Positions 20,411-34,806 of a DNA stretch of 64,000 bases are shown here, piece by piece. The notes beneath the pieces are model-generated. The model did no database searches. It worked only from the letters and a program-made list of their open reading frames with translations, and was not told the origin of the DNA. A program made the translations under genes and the position numbers. How positions within the stretch are numbered: position 1 is the stretch's first letter; each line of letters starts with the position of its first letter. The DNA comes from Eulemur rufifrons (taxonomy: Eukaryota; Chordata; Mammalia; Primates; Lemuridae), in the NCBI RefSeq assembly GCF_041146395.1, contig NC_090986.1, positions 47,156,001-47,220,000 of the forward strand. The letters run 5' to 3'.

Positions 20411-21129
20411 AGTTTTTATATATTATATATGAATATGTTTACATGGATATGTGTGGTGTGTGTATCTCCAACTCTAACTCATCACCACAAGGTGACTAAC
20501 CTTTGCCTTCCCGTTGCTATTTGTAACTTCTTTTTCTACAGTAAAATCCTTGACTATCATCATCTACAATTCATTTACATATTTGTTCAACCTTATAATA
20601 AATCTCAGGTAGTTTCAAAACTGCTAACTTATATCCATAGGTAAATCACTTACTAGTAGAGTACTGTGTTTATGTATAATTCTTTATGGCTTTAGCATTA
20701 AGATTCTAGTCAAAACATCATTTTTCAAAACTACTTAGGTCCACTTTTTATTTCATTTTATTTTAATTTCAGGATATTATGGTGGTAAAAACATTTTGGT
20801 TACATTCAGTTTGGAATATTTTAAATCATCAAACTAAGAATAATCAAATAGAATGCATAATTTTTAGAAAGCTGAACACAATGGTCTTTTCCTGAAATCT
20901 TTTAAAAATTTTGATCATAATAGGAGATGTCCTTTCTCCTTTGTTTTATCATTTACTCATAAAATAAAACAGAAAATTTTTTCCCCTCATCAAGCAATAA
21001 GAAGTTGCTTTTTGAGTGTTTTTATTTTATAAAGTAATTATCTTCAAAGTTTAGAAACTATATAGTTATAACACTGATGTTTATTTTTATTTTTTGGCCT
21101 TTGTTTTTTCATTAGATATATTATAAACC
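20411..21129. other. AT-rich flank with a reverse L1 tail
   Basis: Mostly unassigned. About 20750-20815 reads as the complement of an L1 3' end ('ttcaggatattatggtggta'), a short minus-strand L1 tail. No gene was seen. Confidence 0.5.
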
Positions 21130-24065
21130 AGCAAATAGGTAAAAATTAACATGATACAATGCAAAATAGAGCAAGAAAGAGTACATTGGATAATGAAACA
21201 TGATAAACTCTATGAGATTAACAGCAGATTAGGCAATGAAGAAGAAAATGTTAGTGAACTTGAAGATATTAAAATAAAAATTACACAAAAATAAATATAC
21301 CCATAAAAATAAGCTTAAAAAACAAAAAGCATCAGTCAGCTAGGGGAAAATTTGAAGAGGCTTAATCTATAGTTAATTGGATTTTCCAAAGGAGAGAAGA
21401 GAAACAAGAAAATTATGTAAGAAAATTATGACTGAAAAATTTTAAAATTTGATGAAAACACCACCTTATTAAAAAAACTCAATTAAACCCATTCACAAGT
21501 AACATGAAGAAAACTACCTCAAGCTACATCATAATCAATTTCCAAAATCCATAAAAAATAGAAAAAAATAACCAAAACAAAGTTTTATCTGATAAGGTAA
21601 CAAGAGATATAATAGTATCACTAAAAATACTCAGTGGAAAACAGTTCAGAAAACCAAATAATATTAATATTAATAATGAATTAAATATAAATGATCTAAA
21701 CATCCTAATTAGAAGGCAAAGATTATCAGACTGGGGACAAAAAGTAAGTCCCACTATGTGTTACCTAAAAGAAATCTACTTTGAATATAAAGAATAATAT
21801 GTTTTCAGAAGAAAAGCTGAAAAAATGCTAATATCAAAAATATATTTGCTGGTACTATATTTGCTTCAGACATAATAGAGTCCATAGCAAACACTATTAC
21901 AAGGAATTAAAATGTAATTTCATAAGAATACAGTTGTCATTTCCTCACGGGGATATAACATATGAACCAAAAAACTGAAAGAACTGCAAAGAAAAACAGA
22001 TAAATTCACAATTACAGTCAGGTTCAATACTTCTCTATAATTTATAGGCAAATTATACAGAAAGTGCATACAATTAATGAACATGACTATCCACCAACTT
22101 GACCAAATTATCGCTTATAGGTGATTCCACTCAAGAATAACAGAATGCACATTCTTTTCAGGTACATACAGGACAGATCCTTACCTAGATACCATATTAT
22201 AGGTCATATAATAAGCTACAAAATTTTTAAAATTTGAAATTATACAAATATATTCTCTGATCACTGTGAACTTAAATTTAAAAAATATAACAAGTATATA
22301 TGAAAAATCTCCATTCTTTGGAAACTAAATACAATAAATTTAAATGACTCTGAGTCAAATATTAAATCAAACAGTAATAATAAATTATTTTGAGTAATTA
22401 TGTTTGAATTAAAGTAAAATACAATATAACATAATTTATAAGATGCAGCTAAAGGAGTGCTTATTAGGATATTTATGACATTAAGCACTTAAATATAAGA
22501 AAGTTGTTAAAACAATGAGTTTAAATTGCACCTTAAGAAACTCAAAAAAGCACCTTAAGAAACTCAAAAAAGAATAAATTAAACCCCAAAGTAAGTAGTA
22601 GATGTGACATAAGATTAGAAAGAAATAAAGTAGAAAACAGAAAAATAAAACAGTAACAAAAATCCATAAAACCAAAATTTGGGTATATTGAGAAGATTAA
22701 TAAATAAAATTATTAAAGCTCCAGCAAGAACTATTCAGAAAATAAAAAAAGGAGACAGAAATTAATAATATCAGTAATGAAAGAGAATGGTAAATTCAGA
22801 TGCAGACCCACACATATATGGTCAATTGATTTTGATGAAGATGTTAAGACAATTCACTGGGTTATAGAACAATTGGAAAGCCATATTAAAAAAATAATAA
22901 TCATTAACTTTTCCCTTCTCACCTTATGTAATAAATAGTTTGATATTTATCAAACTCCTAAATATAATAGCAAATGCTATAAACTTCTGGTAGATAACGT
23001 GGGAGAATCTTAATGACCTTAAATTTGACAAAGATTTCTTAGTTATATCATCAAAATACAATCAAAGAAAAAAAATGATAAATTTCTTGAGAATGAAAAA
23101 ACTTTTGCTCTTTTGAAGACATTATTAAAGAAAGAAGAATAAACTCACAGAATGGGAAAAAAAATAAAGGGCTTACACTCATAAAGAACTTCCAAAATTC
23201 AATGATAAGAAAACAATTCTTTTCCCTTAAATGGGTCCAATATTTGAACAGATAATTCAATAAAGAAGATAAATGAATGACAAATAGTTATATGACAAGA
23301 TGCTCAACATCATCACACATTAAGGAAGTATAAATTAAAACTACAATGAGATACCATTACCTGTCTGCTAAAATGATTAAATTTAAAAGACTAACCATAG
23401 CAAATATTTAGTAAGGATGTAAAGCAACACTAATAGTGGAAATATAAAATGGTACAATTACGTTTGAAAACAGTTCAACAGTTTCTTAAAAAGTTAAATG
23501 CATACTTATAATATGATCAAGACACTATAGAACTAGACCTTTGCCCAATAAAAATTAAAGAAGTTATCTATAGACTTGTGTATGACTATTCATAGTAGTT
23601 TTATTTGTGATAGCCAAAAGTTGGAATTAACCCTAATGTCTAGCCAACAAAGAATAGATAAACAAATTGTTATAAAAACATTTCAATGGAATACAATGCA
23701 GCAATGTAAATGAATGGATATAGACATAGTGACAGTATAGACAAATCTCTAAGTAATTATGTTGAGTGTAAGAATTCTGTGAATAGATGATTTCATTCAT
23801 ACAAGTTTCTAGAAAATGCAACCTATCTATTCTTACAGAAAACATATAAATGGTTGCTTGTGGACTGGGGCTAGGTGACAGGGAGGGATGGAAGAGAGAT
23901 TACAAAACAACACAAGAAACCATCTGAGAGTGATGGTTATTCTTTTTTTTTTAATTGTGATAGTTTCACAAGTGTACACATACGTCAACATTTATCACAT
24001 TGAACACTTTAAATATATGGGTCTCATATTTTAATTTTACCTGAATAAAGCTGTAAATTAAAATA
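21130..24065 (+). mobile_element. Long, highly diverged L1 (L1M/HAL1-like) remnant
   Basis: Scattered matches to L1 coding DNA run in order along the + strand. Examples are 'cagaatgcacattcttttca' (about 22141), 'taggtcatataataagctac', 'agatgcagctaaaggagtgc' (22442) and 'atgagataccattacctgtc' (23348). They end with an old 3' UTR, 'tagtttcacaagtgtacaca' to 'cctgaataaagctgtaaatt' (23960-24060). No open frame of useful length survives. Boundaries, and whether one or two copies are involved, are uncertain. Confidence 0.65.
22529..22572 (+). repeat. Perfect 22-bp tandem duplication
   Basis: caccttaagaaactcaaaaa followed by ag occurs twice in direct succession (22529-22550 and 22551-22572) within the old L1. 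The perfect match shows it is recent relative to its host repeat. Confidence 0.95.
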
Positions 24066-25869
24066 AAATATGAGATGGGATCACTTCATGCACTCTCTAG
24101 CACTCTCTCTGAATAGCTGAATAAGTTATCTTATAGTAGGTAACTACAAGACTTAAACCTTCTATTTGTATCATTTTCACCTATCAATAATTTAATAAAC
24201 CCTCTGTCTAAAAAGATTAATAAACAATCATTAATTTGCAAATGGTCAGGTACCCCACATGCCTGCTGTTACAAAATGTTCAAGGGTTCATAGACATATA
24301 CCTATACATCGAGAAATACTGTTTTTTTAGTAACTGGTGAAATAGAATGCAATTCATCTTTGAAATTCTCTAACTTTCCATCTTTCAACAATTATTTCAC
24401 TATCCCTAAGATTATTTAACTGGTAAATTTCTGACTGTATCAATATGCAACATGATGTAAATTAAGATGATGATTTAGTGTGATATTAATGGAAAATGAC
24501 AATACTATATGCACATTTACATATACACACAAGCATATGTGTGAGTGCATACTACGTCAATAGATAGATATACTAGATCACTCCTATATGATGAGCAAAG
24601 CAAATAAGCTAAAGATTCAGAATGGGCCAAATATAGTGTTATGTATGTGGAATGGTAATTTTCAAAGGAGCTTTAATTTTCCAGAGAAGATCGACCAATT
24701 CAATTGTAAACAACATGCTTACAATGCATCTTGCCTAGGATAAGTTTGATGCCTGCCCCCAGGAAATCAACAAATGCGATATCCTAGTAATTTCATCATG
24801 TCTTCTCTACACATTTTATAAGCAATCACTTGGCAAAAATAATGAGAACTTTGTATGGCTTTTAACACCAGCATATTGGCCTTTACTTTGAATATCTGGT
24901 ATAACTAAAAATCAGCAGTCTGTGACATACTTACGAAACACAGCCAGTGTGACTTAATGAGGTCACATTAACCTTAATGTGTATGTTCTAATAGGTTAAG
25001 GCCCCATTCTACCTGACTGCACAAAGTTCTACCTTTGAGCAATTCATCCTACCCAAGTGTCCTGGACCTCTCCAGTAAAGGCTGTTTTCAGCCCACTAAT
25101 CTTTCCTGGCTCTTATTTCACTAACAAGCTAGCTCTCTGGTTCTATAATGCTCTATTTAGGTACAATTGGTAGCTTTTTTTGTACAAATAAAAATGATCA
25201 TTAAATGGTTAAACAAGAAAATTGAAAACAAAGGAATATTTATGTTATACCACAGGTAGTTTAATAAAGTCAAGGACTCCTATAGAGTGGAGAAAATTTT
25301 CTAATTGCCATATTCACAGGAGAAAGCATCCTTTTATACTGCAAAAAAAGAAAGTTTAGGCTATACAATTTTTGTCAGTGCTGTGGAAGACTCAGAGAGG
25401 ACAGAGAGTATTAGCATAGTAGTGCTGAGAGAGAATTAGAAAAGTCATTCGCTTGTTCAAAGACAATAAAGGTTTTTATAGGGCATTTTAAAAAAGACCA
25501 AACTATCCTATTCCTCAGAATTGTGTGTGAATGTTTGTATTCCTATGTGTGCACACATGTATATCTGCATACCTGAATACATTAGGGACAGAATTGAAAG
25601 AGTTTTATAGGTGCAATCAAAGAGAACTTAAATCTACAGTTGAGAGACTGATAACTCTCTGCTGTTTGGATTTTTTAAACAAACCACAATGACAATCGAC
25701 AAGATAAGTAGACAAAACTCCATTTTACACAAACTATAATAGCCTTAAATAGAAACACATTGTATGATATACTCCTAAGTATTAGATCCAAAAGAGGCTT
25801 GTCGTATACCAGATTATGAAATCGTACTAATTCATGTTTGCACTTATTCACACATTGCTCACATTTGTT
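24066..25869. other. Unassigned AT-rich intergenic DNA
   Basis: No gene, RNA or clear repeat was recognised in about 1.8 kb. Confidence 0.4.
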
Positions 25870-26240
25870 CATCCCTACCCATCACTTCCATGACAGTCTG
25901 CATGAAGAATGTTTTGCACCCCACTGCTTCTGGGTTAGCCTCATAATTGGCTTCAGCTAATGGTCTGAAAATGGATGTGACATATAGCTGTCCAAGCTCT
26001 AATGTTAACTGTTATACATGCTACCCAGATCCATTGTTAAGTATTGGTCTTTTGCTATGATACTAGCATGAGAAGACAGGTGAAACTGAGTCAGTCCAAC
26101 CAAATGTGGCCGAGAAGCCCCTAATCAAATCCAGTAGAGCCACAGCCAAACTCACATGACAAACCTCAAGGAATAAACGTTCACTGTTTTTAGACACTAA
26201 GTTTAATGTTTTTTTAATTACTGCAGCAGAAGCTAATTAA
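25870..26240 (+). mobile_element. Probable old LTR-like repeat
   Basis: The segment ends 'gacactaagtttaatgtttttttaattactgcagcagaagctaattaatatg' (quoted here only as landmarks: 'gacactaagttt' and 'agaagctaattaata'), which resembles the 3' end of ancient mammalian LTRs. 'aggaataaacgttcac' gives a polyadenylation signal nearby. The assignment is by pattern only. Confidence 0.4.
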
Positions 26241-26284
26241 TATGTCTTAAAAGAGATGTTAGAAGTAAACATATACACTATACT

Positions 26285-26445
26285 TTACTTTTATTTATTT
26301 ATTTTATTTTGAAATATTAAGGGGGTACAAATGTTTTTGCTACAAGTAGGAGAGCTTTTATAATGCTTGAGTCAGGGCTATTAGTGTGCCCATCATCTGA
26401 ATAGTATTCATTGTACCCATTAAGCAGGTTTTTGCTTCTTTTAAA
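26285..26445 (-). mobile_element. L1 3' end, minus strand
   Basis: The T-rich start, then 'tattaagggggtacaaatg' and 'cattgtacccattaagcagg', is the complement of a primate L1 3' UTR with its A-rich tail on the left. It is 5'-truncated to about 160 bp. Confidence 0.65.
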
Positions 26446-27437
26446 ATTTAAGTTTTTGCATATGTAATTATTCTATTTAGTATATCTAATTGTTGCTATT
26501 TATATATACTATTTAGCACATTATACATCATTAATTACAACATTCTGGTTAAATGTTGGTATGTTTCTTTGCTTGTTTTATTTGGTTTGCCAATGTATTG
26601 TCAATGTAACAAGTTAAGAAATACCTTCAAGAATTATTAAGGAAGGAAATATAAATCCAGTGAACTCAAGTAATGATTTGCAGTCAAGATTGTGATGCCA
26701 CAGGTAAGTAGGCCAAGTTAGAAATCTCCTTTACTATGAAATGGAGTCAGTCTTAGTAAGAGTTTATTAGCTGAATCTGAAATATTCTATTCTACACATC
26801 ATTTAACATTCAATCTCAATTTATAATGCACCTTCTCTGCTCCTTTCCCTAAATCATTACTGCCTTTTCTTTTAAAATATGGGCATGAGTGGTTAATGAC
26901 TCTTTTCTCAATAGAAGTAACATTTAAATCAAGAGAAAACAGAACAAAGCCAAAAAAGGATTAATCCTTTCAGGTGCTAGATTTTTCTAAATCCTAAAAT
27001 AATATTTGCCAGAGGGTATAAAAACAATTTCTATTATAGAATGTTTTCATACCAATTATTGCTAAACTGCTTAAAGTATTCAGATATGAAAGCAAAAAGA
27101 CAGTTGATTGTATAATCTGACAAATTATGTTTTTCTAATAGGTATATTTCAAGTGTTAACTTAGAGTATATATTGCATTATTTGTATAAGTAAATGAGAT
27201 GTGTGGTGCAGAGTGTGGTATTTGATATGCAAGAGGAGTCTAACGCTGCCAATCTTTTCACACAAAGAGGGCTCAGTTTTAGTTTTTATTAGCACTAAAG
27301 TTATTAATTTCTGAAATGATTTACATAACAGTACCCCATCCTCTCCCCCAAAAAGCTCAAATTTAAAACAAACAAAAAATTAAAGAAAAAGGAACTGATT
27401 GAGACAAGATATATTTGAAAATAAACCTATTCCTACA

Positions 27438-27471
<34 letters not shown>

Positions 27472-28909
27472 GTGCATGTGTCTGTGTGAGTACTAGCCTT
27501 TGCCATTTTTCCCCTGAGGCAAATAAACTCAGCAAATAACTGGATTAAAGGTTCGTGAATCATATTATAGGGCTATTAATGTTATCAATATATTTAGCAT
27601 CATTCCTCCCTAGAAGAAAAATATTGGGGGTTTAAAAATGCAGTTAAATGATCTATGGTGCTTTATTTTGTTTTGGTTTAGTTTCTTTCCTTTGTATATA
27701 ACTCCAGGGCTTTGTGTAGTTTTCTTAGCTATGAGTTTAAATATCTGATCTATTTTTCTTTTGAATGTTTTTGCTTTTCTGTGTTAACTTTTTTCTCCAT
27801 CTATATTTAGCTTGGCCTGTAAATAGTAAAAGTGCTGACTGAACTATCTCAAAGGAGAATGAAGTAAAGTAGACCTGAAAATCAGGGGGAAAAGAAAAGA
27901 ATTTTAACTGTTTGTATTCATTATTAAAACTATATTTTAGTAATGAAATAGCACAAATTCATAGATAAGGGGTCCTCTGAAGTCATAGCATATGGGAATA
28001 TCACTTGCAGAGACTAATAGATCTTTAACATTTGTCATAGCTTTAGAGAACATATAGTCTAGATTATTTTCCTTGATTTTACAGGGAAAAAAAAAATTCA
28101 TGCTCAGAGACCTGAAGGTCACACAACTTGTTCCTTGTTTGATAAATATCAAAAAAGGTGTCCTGATTGCCACAGAAGCATTATATTTAATTTAGAACTG
28201 TTCCTGATAGTTCATTCATGTCTTCTTAGGAAAAACTTGGCTAAACATTTAGGATAACATTTTGCATTATGAACTGATTTCATTCACTTGTTAGTGTGTA
28301 TGAAAGATACAGGATGAGTTTTTAAAGAGTAATTTTACAGTACTTTTTTTTTTTTTTTAATGTTATCTAACTTGCAGTTTCTGGTCAGACATTTAACAAA
28401 TTTGAAAGTTGCCAATTCCATCCCCAAACAACAACAACAAAAAGTTAAATAAACCCAAAATCACTTTTTTTTTGATCTATCAGAGAATTGAGACCACAGG
28501 GCAAAATGCTGCTCCCAAAACTACAGACAGATAAATACAGATAACCATAGCTCACCAAGACCAGAAGCTGTTGTGGAGCAATCAACTGTTAGGCACATTG
28601 AAAAGGTAATGGAGTAATTGCTAAGGACACACATGGCCTAGTTTGGGAGATAAAAACTCCTGGGGGAGCTAGACTTTAGAGGAACTCCCACACTTTTGTA
28701 AGATTTACCAGCAGGAGGCCGATCAAGTTCCTAGGGTAAAAATTGGAAAAAGATCTCTTTGCAGTTCCAACAGGGAGAAGTAACCATCTTATGATAATCC
28801 CCAGAGCACTTGATTCTCCTCAATAAACATCTTCCCTCAAAAGAAACTATTTTACGTGATTGACTTGGGTATTAACCAGAGCCTATTCAGCCCGGAAAAG
28901 GAAAATACC
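26446..28909. other. Unassigned AT-rich intergenic DNA
   Basis: No gene seen. It contains a (GT)n microsatellite at 27441-27469 and short A or T runs. Minus-strand open frames at 27363-27563 and 27937-28173 have no domain; the first is partly translated microsatellite. Confidence 0.4.
27441..27469. repeat. (GT)n microsatellite
   Basis: About 14 uninterrupted GT units. Confidence 0.95.
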
Positions 28910-30065
28910 CAATTCCTGCCTGCATATGAATGTTTATAACAGTTTTATTCTTAATTGTTGAAAATTGGAAGCATCTACAGTGTCCTTCAACAAGTGAATA
29001 GAAGAATAAACCATGATACAATACATCCATACAAAAGAATATTATTCTGTGAAAAAATAAGCTATTGACTCATAAAAGGACATGAAAAAAATCATAAATG
29101 CATACTGCTAAGTAAAAGAAACAAGGCTAAATAGCTACATCCTGTATGATCCTGTAAAAATGCAAGAGACAAACTGGCAAAAATACTATTCACAAATATT
29201 AAAATAAGGGAGAGACACTGAAGTCAACTTTGCTGACACAAATGACAGAAAGGTTTTTAAACACAGAGGTGATCTAGTGAAAAAGTACTGAAAGACAGTA
29301 GCAGGGGAGGTTGATCCAAGAGATGTGCTCAGCACATTGAGTTTCTCCTGAGTTTGTAAAAGTTTTTCTTGGTGATTAGGCCATTCTGTGTTTGCTAACT
29401 GGTGCCTGAAGAAGGTAGGCCTCCATGGTCCCAAAAAGACTGGGAGATAGGGATGTTCTCCTCTTCCATATTTGCATTTCAAAGAAGTGGTTCCCAGGTA
29501 CTTAACAAAGACATTTCCTGGGTTGTAAAACTGAGGCTAAAAGATTTACATCTATTTCAAAAGGGCAGAGAAAGAATTTACAATTACAAGTTTTTAAAGT
29601 AAATGCATTAAGAAAAAGGAAGTCAGGAAGAAGGCTATCTAAAGTCTAGTTAACTAAGGGGAAGATTAGTCCAACTATAAGAAATTTTGGAAAAGGCAAA
29701 ACTATAGAGACAGCAGAAAGACCAATGGTTGCCAGAGCTGTGGGAAGATTATGTGCGGAGGGCAGGGATAAATGGGGGGTAGGGGAGCTCAGGGAATTTT
29801 TAGGGCAGTAAAATGATTCTGTGTGATACCATAATGATGGATTCCTGATGTTATACATTTGTAAAAACCAATAGAACTGTAAAACACAAGGACTGAACCC
29901 TAATGTAAACTAGAGCATTTAGTTGATAACATATCAATATTGGTTTATCAATCACACTAATGCAATATGCTAATCATTGGGAAAACTATAGGGGTTGGGC
30001 AGAAGGACATATGGGAACTGTTTTTTGTTCAATTTTTATGTAAACTTAAAATTGCTTAAAAATAA
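28910..30065 (+). mobile_element. Old L1 remnant with 3' UTR
   Basis: Phrases such as 'gaatgtttataacagtttta' (28928), 'gaatattattctgtgaaaaa' (29037) and 'gaccaatggttgccagagct' (29719) are degraded L1 ORF2 end and 3' UTR, closing near 'cttaaaattgcttaaaaata' at 30045-30065. The middle part (about 29215-29640) does not match and may be an insertion. The frames are broken. Confidence 0.55.
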
Positions 30066-31044
30066 ATTAAATTAATTATTTAGAAAATATCATCACAATC
30101 TTACCTAATATTACCCAATTGTTTCACTTTATTATTCTTTCTGTACTTTCCTCAAATCACTATCAGAAGTATTCTAAACATTTGCTATATATCATTTGGG
30201 ATTAAATTAACATATAAAATATAAATTGCATAAAATACTATTAACAATAATTTTGAAAAAACTTGGCAAGTTTTATACTACACTTTTTTTTCTTGTTAGT
30301 AATTTGATATACTCTTTCTTATATTTCATTCACAAAGTTCCTTTCTAAGACTTGTCTTATATAAATTAATTACTTTAAAAATCATAATTACCTATCATTT
30401 CACCAATTTTGAAAGAAACTATATAATCTTCAGTGTGTTTCTCTCTACAAATTATGAATTTATAGAATCAGAATTATTTTTTCATGGTAAGCCTGTAAAT
30501 CTCTTCTACGAAGTTGTAAATATGAAATGGCTGTCTAGAAAAATGCTTGCTGCTTTTAAAATTGTCCTATTTCATTTATATAGCTACTCGTATATTCTAA
30601 TTATCAGTGTATTCCACACTAACTTTTTAGGGCATGCTTTCCTAAGATTAAAATAAAATTAAAACTTTTCTAATAGTAAGATAGATACATAACAGAATTT
30701 TTGACCAATTATGTTTGTTGACCAACAAACATGTCACTACAGCTGTTATGAGGATTATCATCTATATGTTGGTGAGAAAGACCAGCCATAAGACTACTAA
30801 AGACGACATTCTAAAGTCCATCGGCTACAGACAATTCATGTTGCATTATAAATTTATTGTAAGAGGTTGTCTACACTTGTTAAAACCAAACACACTTGTC
30901 TCCAGAAAATAAGAATGATAGGCTAAAAATTCACAGTGGCAGTTTTTCTGAACTTGGCTTTTCATTTGAGGTATTTATCCAACGTACGGTTAGAGGAGTA
31001 AGTTTCTTCACCCTTATAACTCTGTCTCAAGCATAGGTTTATTT
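30066..31044. other. Unassigned AT-rich intergenic DNA
   Basis: No feature was recognised. Open frames at 30435-30656 and 30715-30912 have no recognisable domain. Confidence 0.4.
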
Positions 31045-31060
31045 AAGAGTTGGTAAAAAC

Positions 31061-31379
31061 GGCCGGGCGCGGTGGCTCACGCCTGTAATCCTAGCACTCT
31101 GGGAGGCCGAGGTGGGCGGATCGTTTGAGCTCAGGAGTTCGAGACCAGCCTGAGCAAGAGCGAGACCCCATCTCTACTAAAAATAGAAAGAAGTTATATG
31201 GACAGCTAAAAATATATATAGAAAAAATTAGCCGGGCATGGTGGTGCATGCCTGTAGTCCCAGCTACTCGGGAGGCTGAGACAGGAGGATCGCTTGAGTT
31301 CAGGAGTTTGAGGTTGCTGTGAGCTAGGCTGACGCCACGGCACTCACTCTAGCCTGGGCAACAGAGCAAGACTCTGTCT

Positions 31380-31409
<30 letters not shown>
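31061..31409 (+). mobile_element. Young strepsirrhine-type Alu
   Basis: A full dimer runs from 'ggccgggcgcggtggctcac' to a pure A run of about 30 bp (31381-31410). Pol III A box ('gtggctcacgcc') and B box ('gttcgagacca') are intact. A long linker ('atggacagctaaaaatatat') lies between the arms. It is flanked by the 16-bp direct repeat aagagttggtaaaaac (31045-31060 and 31410-31425), so it was inserted by L1 machinery fairly recently. Confidence 0.95.
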
Positions 31410-31414
<5 letters not shown>

Positions 31415-31425
31415 TTGGTAAAAAC

Positions 31426-33779
31426 AATGCTAAAAATAGCCCTTTCGTTTTTCTTAGCTTAGTGTATATTGAATTTTTCCAAATTTTCTTAATTTAGGGA
31501 TAAATTAGATCAAAAGGAAATCATTTCAGAATATACCAACTATTTGTAATTAGTAAAATTTCCACACAGATTTCTTTTGCCTTAAGATTCATATAAATTT
31601 ACATATATTTTTCTCTCCAGTGGAGAAATGCATATTTTACACACACACACGCACACACAGACACACAAATATCCACTACTACATGGAACGTAACGTATTT
31701 AGTGCAGTGCAGTGTAAAGATGGGTCTCTGGACTGGTGCTCAGTTTTGAATTATTGTTATAAGTCCTTGACAAGATCTTTTAAACATTTATTTCAATTTG
31801 GAAAACATAGATAAATTATGATTCATTTCTATAATCTTTCAACAGAGTAAAAGTATTTCTGATAAATATAATAATAAAAAGATGGGCTTGTCTTTTGTAT
31901 CTTTTCACTTATATTTTTCTAGTGTTTTACATTTATTTTAACGTTATTAAAGTATCCACTGGTTATTGGTAAATTATAAATTAAAAAAAAAGCTTGCTGT
32001 TTGAGAGGTGGTTGTTTATTGGTTAATTCACCTCTCTCAATCTTGCAGAGTTTCGAAGAACAGAAGCCCTGCAGTCAATTTCCAAAGTTCAGATCCCAAA
32101 TGTCCTCTTCCTTTCTATGAGACACTGCATGGTTATTAACCTGTATCTGTCTCATGATGTATTTGTGGCATTTAGCTCTGTACCTAACATACGCTAAGTG
32201 ATTAACAAATGTCAGTAGCATTTATTATTGTTACTCTCTGAGACAAAGAAAAGCTCTTATCCCACATTCTCCCCCAAATCCTCCAATTTAGTTCTCCATC
32301 CTGCTGTGAGAAAAACAAACCAACCAACCAACAAACACAACCACTACCATCACAACAAAACCCACATGATTTGTCCATAATTAACTTAGAGAATTGTGAG
32401 AAGAAGCAAAATTATAAATTATCAGCCCAGGGAGAAATAATTTGAAACTCACAACTCCAAGTAAAAATAGCACCTTAGCAATGCAATAATCCTGTATTAA
32501 ATACACATTCTTATCAGACTTTTATTTATAAAATTAATACCTGTATTTCTGATTATATTCAAATGGAAACAGACACTTTCTGATTTTTGTTTACTGATGT
32601 CTAGCCCTGGCACCTCACATGGTTCCTAGTAGGTAAAAGTGTATCAATAAATCTTCATTAGATAAATGAACAAGAAAATAAACACATTATGGGTTTATAA
32701 ATGTCCCTTATTTTATTCTCTCTTGGTAGCTTACCTAACAGTAGAAGAAAGGCAAAGGCAGAAATCAGAATTCTTTCATTCTGGCAGTTGTTTTTTCACG
32801 CTTTTTAGACTTTCATAAAAATTTGTGTAAAATTATTGTAACACATATTCTGGCCAATTAATTATACCAAATGATAATAGAACAAACCTTTGTGGATCTA
32901 AAACAGTATGCTTATAATTTGTTCTGCAAACAGCCTAAGTAATAATAACTAGGGAATAAGTTAAACATGGATATTCTAAGCTCTTAACATTTGATAAGCA
33001 CTGGTAGGCAGAACTCTATTTTGGAAACGACCCATCTCCTTTTAATTAAATGTTGTCTCATATTAACCAATAATTTCTCAAATATTGTATTTATTGCGGT
33101 CATTTTCTTTTGTTGAATTTACAATTCCTGGAACAATCTGACAAAAAGCTCTCGATTCAGACTGAAAAAAATGAATAAATGTGTTCATTTTACACTAGTA
33201 TCTAACTTCAAAGGATTCAGAAGTCTCTGAGAGGAAAACAGACCCCCAAAGATTAATAATTCTTGTTTATAGGGCTTTATAACCTCCCTTCTGCTCTATT
33301 CCAACACAAAAATCATTTTTTTTCTCTTGAAAGTGCTTTTTTTCAGTGACTTTAACTTACATTTTCCCCATATATTCACACAGTACTTATCCATATCAAA
33401 CTACATTTTCTTTAAAACATATTTGTATAAAATTTTAGACGGAATATTTTGTCTTTGAATAGTAAGTTTCATATTGTGTTAACTGATATAATTTGATCTA
33501 CATATCTACATGTTTTGAATATATGTCATATTTTTCTTTGGTTCACTTTTTTTTTCTCCTTTCTACATTGCTTCTCATACTTTTGGCTTTAGTTTTTTTT
33601 TTTTTCCTATATTTTCTCTCTACCTGTTTTGAAATCGACATTCTACTTTTTCTAGTTGTTGCCATAAATGTTTCATATATATTCTAAATATGTATTAAAA
33701 TTGATCATTTTATATTTGCAAATTGTGTACTTAAAATATTAATATTTTAACTCCAACCTCAACTCCCTTATTCCATGTT
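31426..33779. other. Unassigned AT-rich intergenic DNA
   Basis: No gene was found. It contains a short (CA)n stretch at 31640-31668 and several T runs around 33548-33606. The 64-codon frame at 33493-33687 is a T-rich hydrophobic translation artefact. Confidence 0.4.
31640..31668. repeat. Interrupted (CA)n microsatellite
   Basis: CA units broken by single G substitutions. Confidence 0.85.
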
Positions 33780-34286
33780 TTTTGAATAAATTTTATTAAG
33801 TATATTTTAAGTCTACAACATGATGTTACATATAACATATACATATAAATATTATTCAGTGTATATTTAACATATAAATAGTAAAATGGCTACAATAGTG
33901 AAGTAAATTACCATATGTATTATCTCACTAGTTACTTTTGGGTGACAAGAGCAGCTAAAATCTACTTATTTGACAAAAATCCCTAATACGATGCAATTTT
34001 ATTAACTTTAGTACCCATATTGTACATTAGATCTCTAGACTTGTTTATCCTGCATATCCGTTATTTTTGTATCCTTTGTCCTATATCTCCCCATTTCTCT
34101 TCCCCCACTCCTACCCCTCTGTTTTCATTCTCTATCTCTCTGTATTTGAGCCCTTTTAAAAAACATATCCTCCACACATAAAGTGTATGTCTGACTTATT
34201 TCACTTAATATAATGTCCTCCAGGTCCATCTATGTTGTGACAAATGCAAGATCTTCTTTTTTAAGGCTCAATAAAATTCCATGGCG

Positions 34287-34324
<38 letters not shown>

Positions 34325-34560
34325 GAAATGCATTTTCTTTATTTACCTGAAAATGAGCATTTGGGCTGTTTCCATATCTTGGCTGTTTTGAATAATACTT
34401 CATTGAACATGGGAGTGCAAATATCATTATGAGATAATGATTTTATCTTTTTTGGGTATATATCCAAGAGAGAGATTGCTGGGTCATATGGTAGTTCTAT
34501 TTTCATTTCTTTGGGAACCTCCATAGTGTTTTCCATCATACTCCATGTTATTGTTCTTGT
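33780..34560 (-). mobile_element. L1 fragment, minus strand
   Basis: The complement gives the end of L1 ORF2 followed by an old 3' UTR. The frame 34339-34539 (minus) reads 'MEVPKEMKIELPYDPAISLL', a typical ORF2 C-terminal segment. A (TG)n run at 34289-34319 has grown within it. No complete coding region survives. Confidence 0.75.
34289..34319. repeat. (TG)n microsatellite inside L1
   Basis: About 15 TG units interrupt the reverse L1 sequence, so the repeat expanded after insertion. Confidence 0.95.
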
Positions 34561-34806
34561 ATTAAACCCTACTGATAATTCATTAATATATGGTTTTTAG
34601 TCAATATTTATAAATGAAAATTTTTATAATGTATTTTAACCAACATCATGGATCTGCCAGGGTTTAATTCAAATTTGCATGCCTGGGGATATTATTTCAC
34701 TGTCATTCATTAATGTTATTTGGATATTATTATAGTAATATGGAGATAGTTTTCTCTTGACTAAAAGCAATTAAAGTTAATGATGACAAGCCATTCTTTT
34801 GTAAGT

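Noticed and set aside
27363..27563. Minus-strand frame with a His-Thr run
   Set aside because: The run is the translated (GT)n microsatellite. The same applies to frames at 6044-6241 and 34230-34427.
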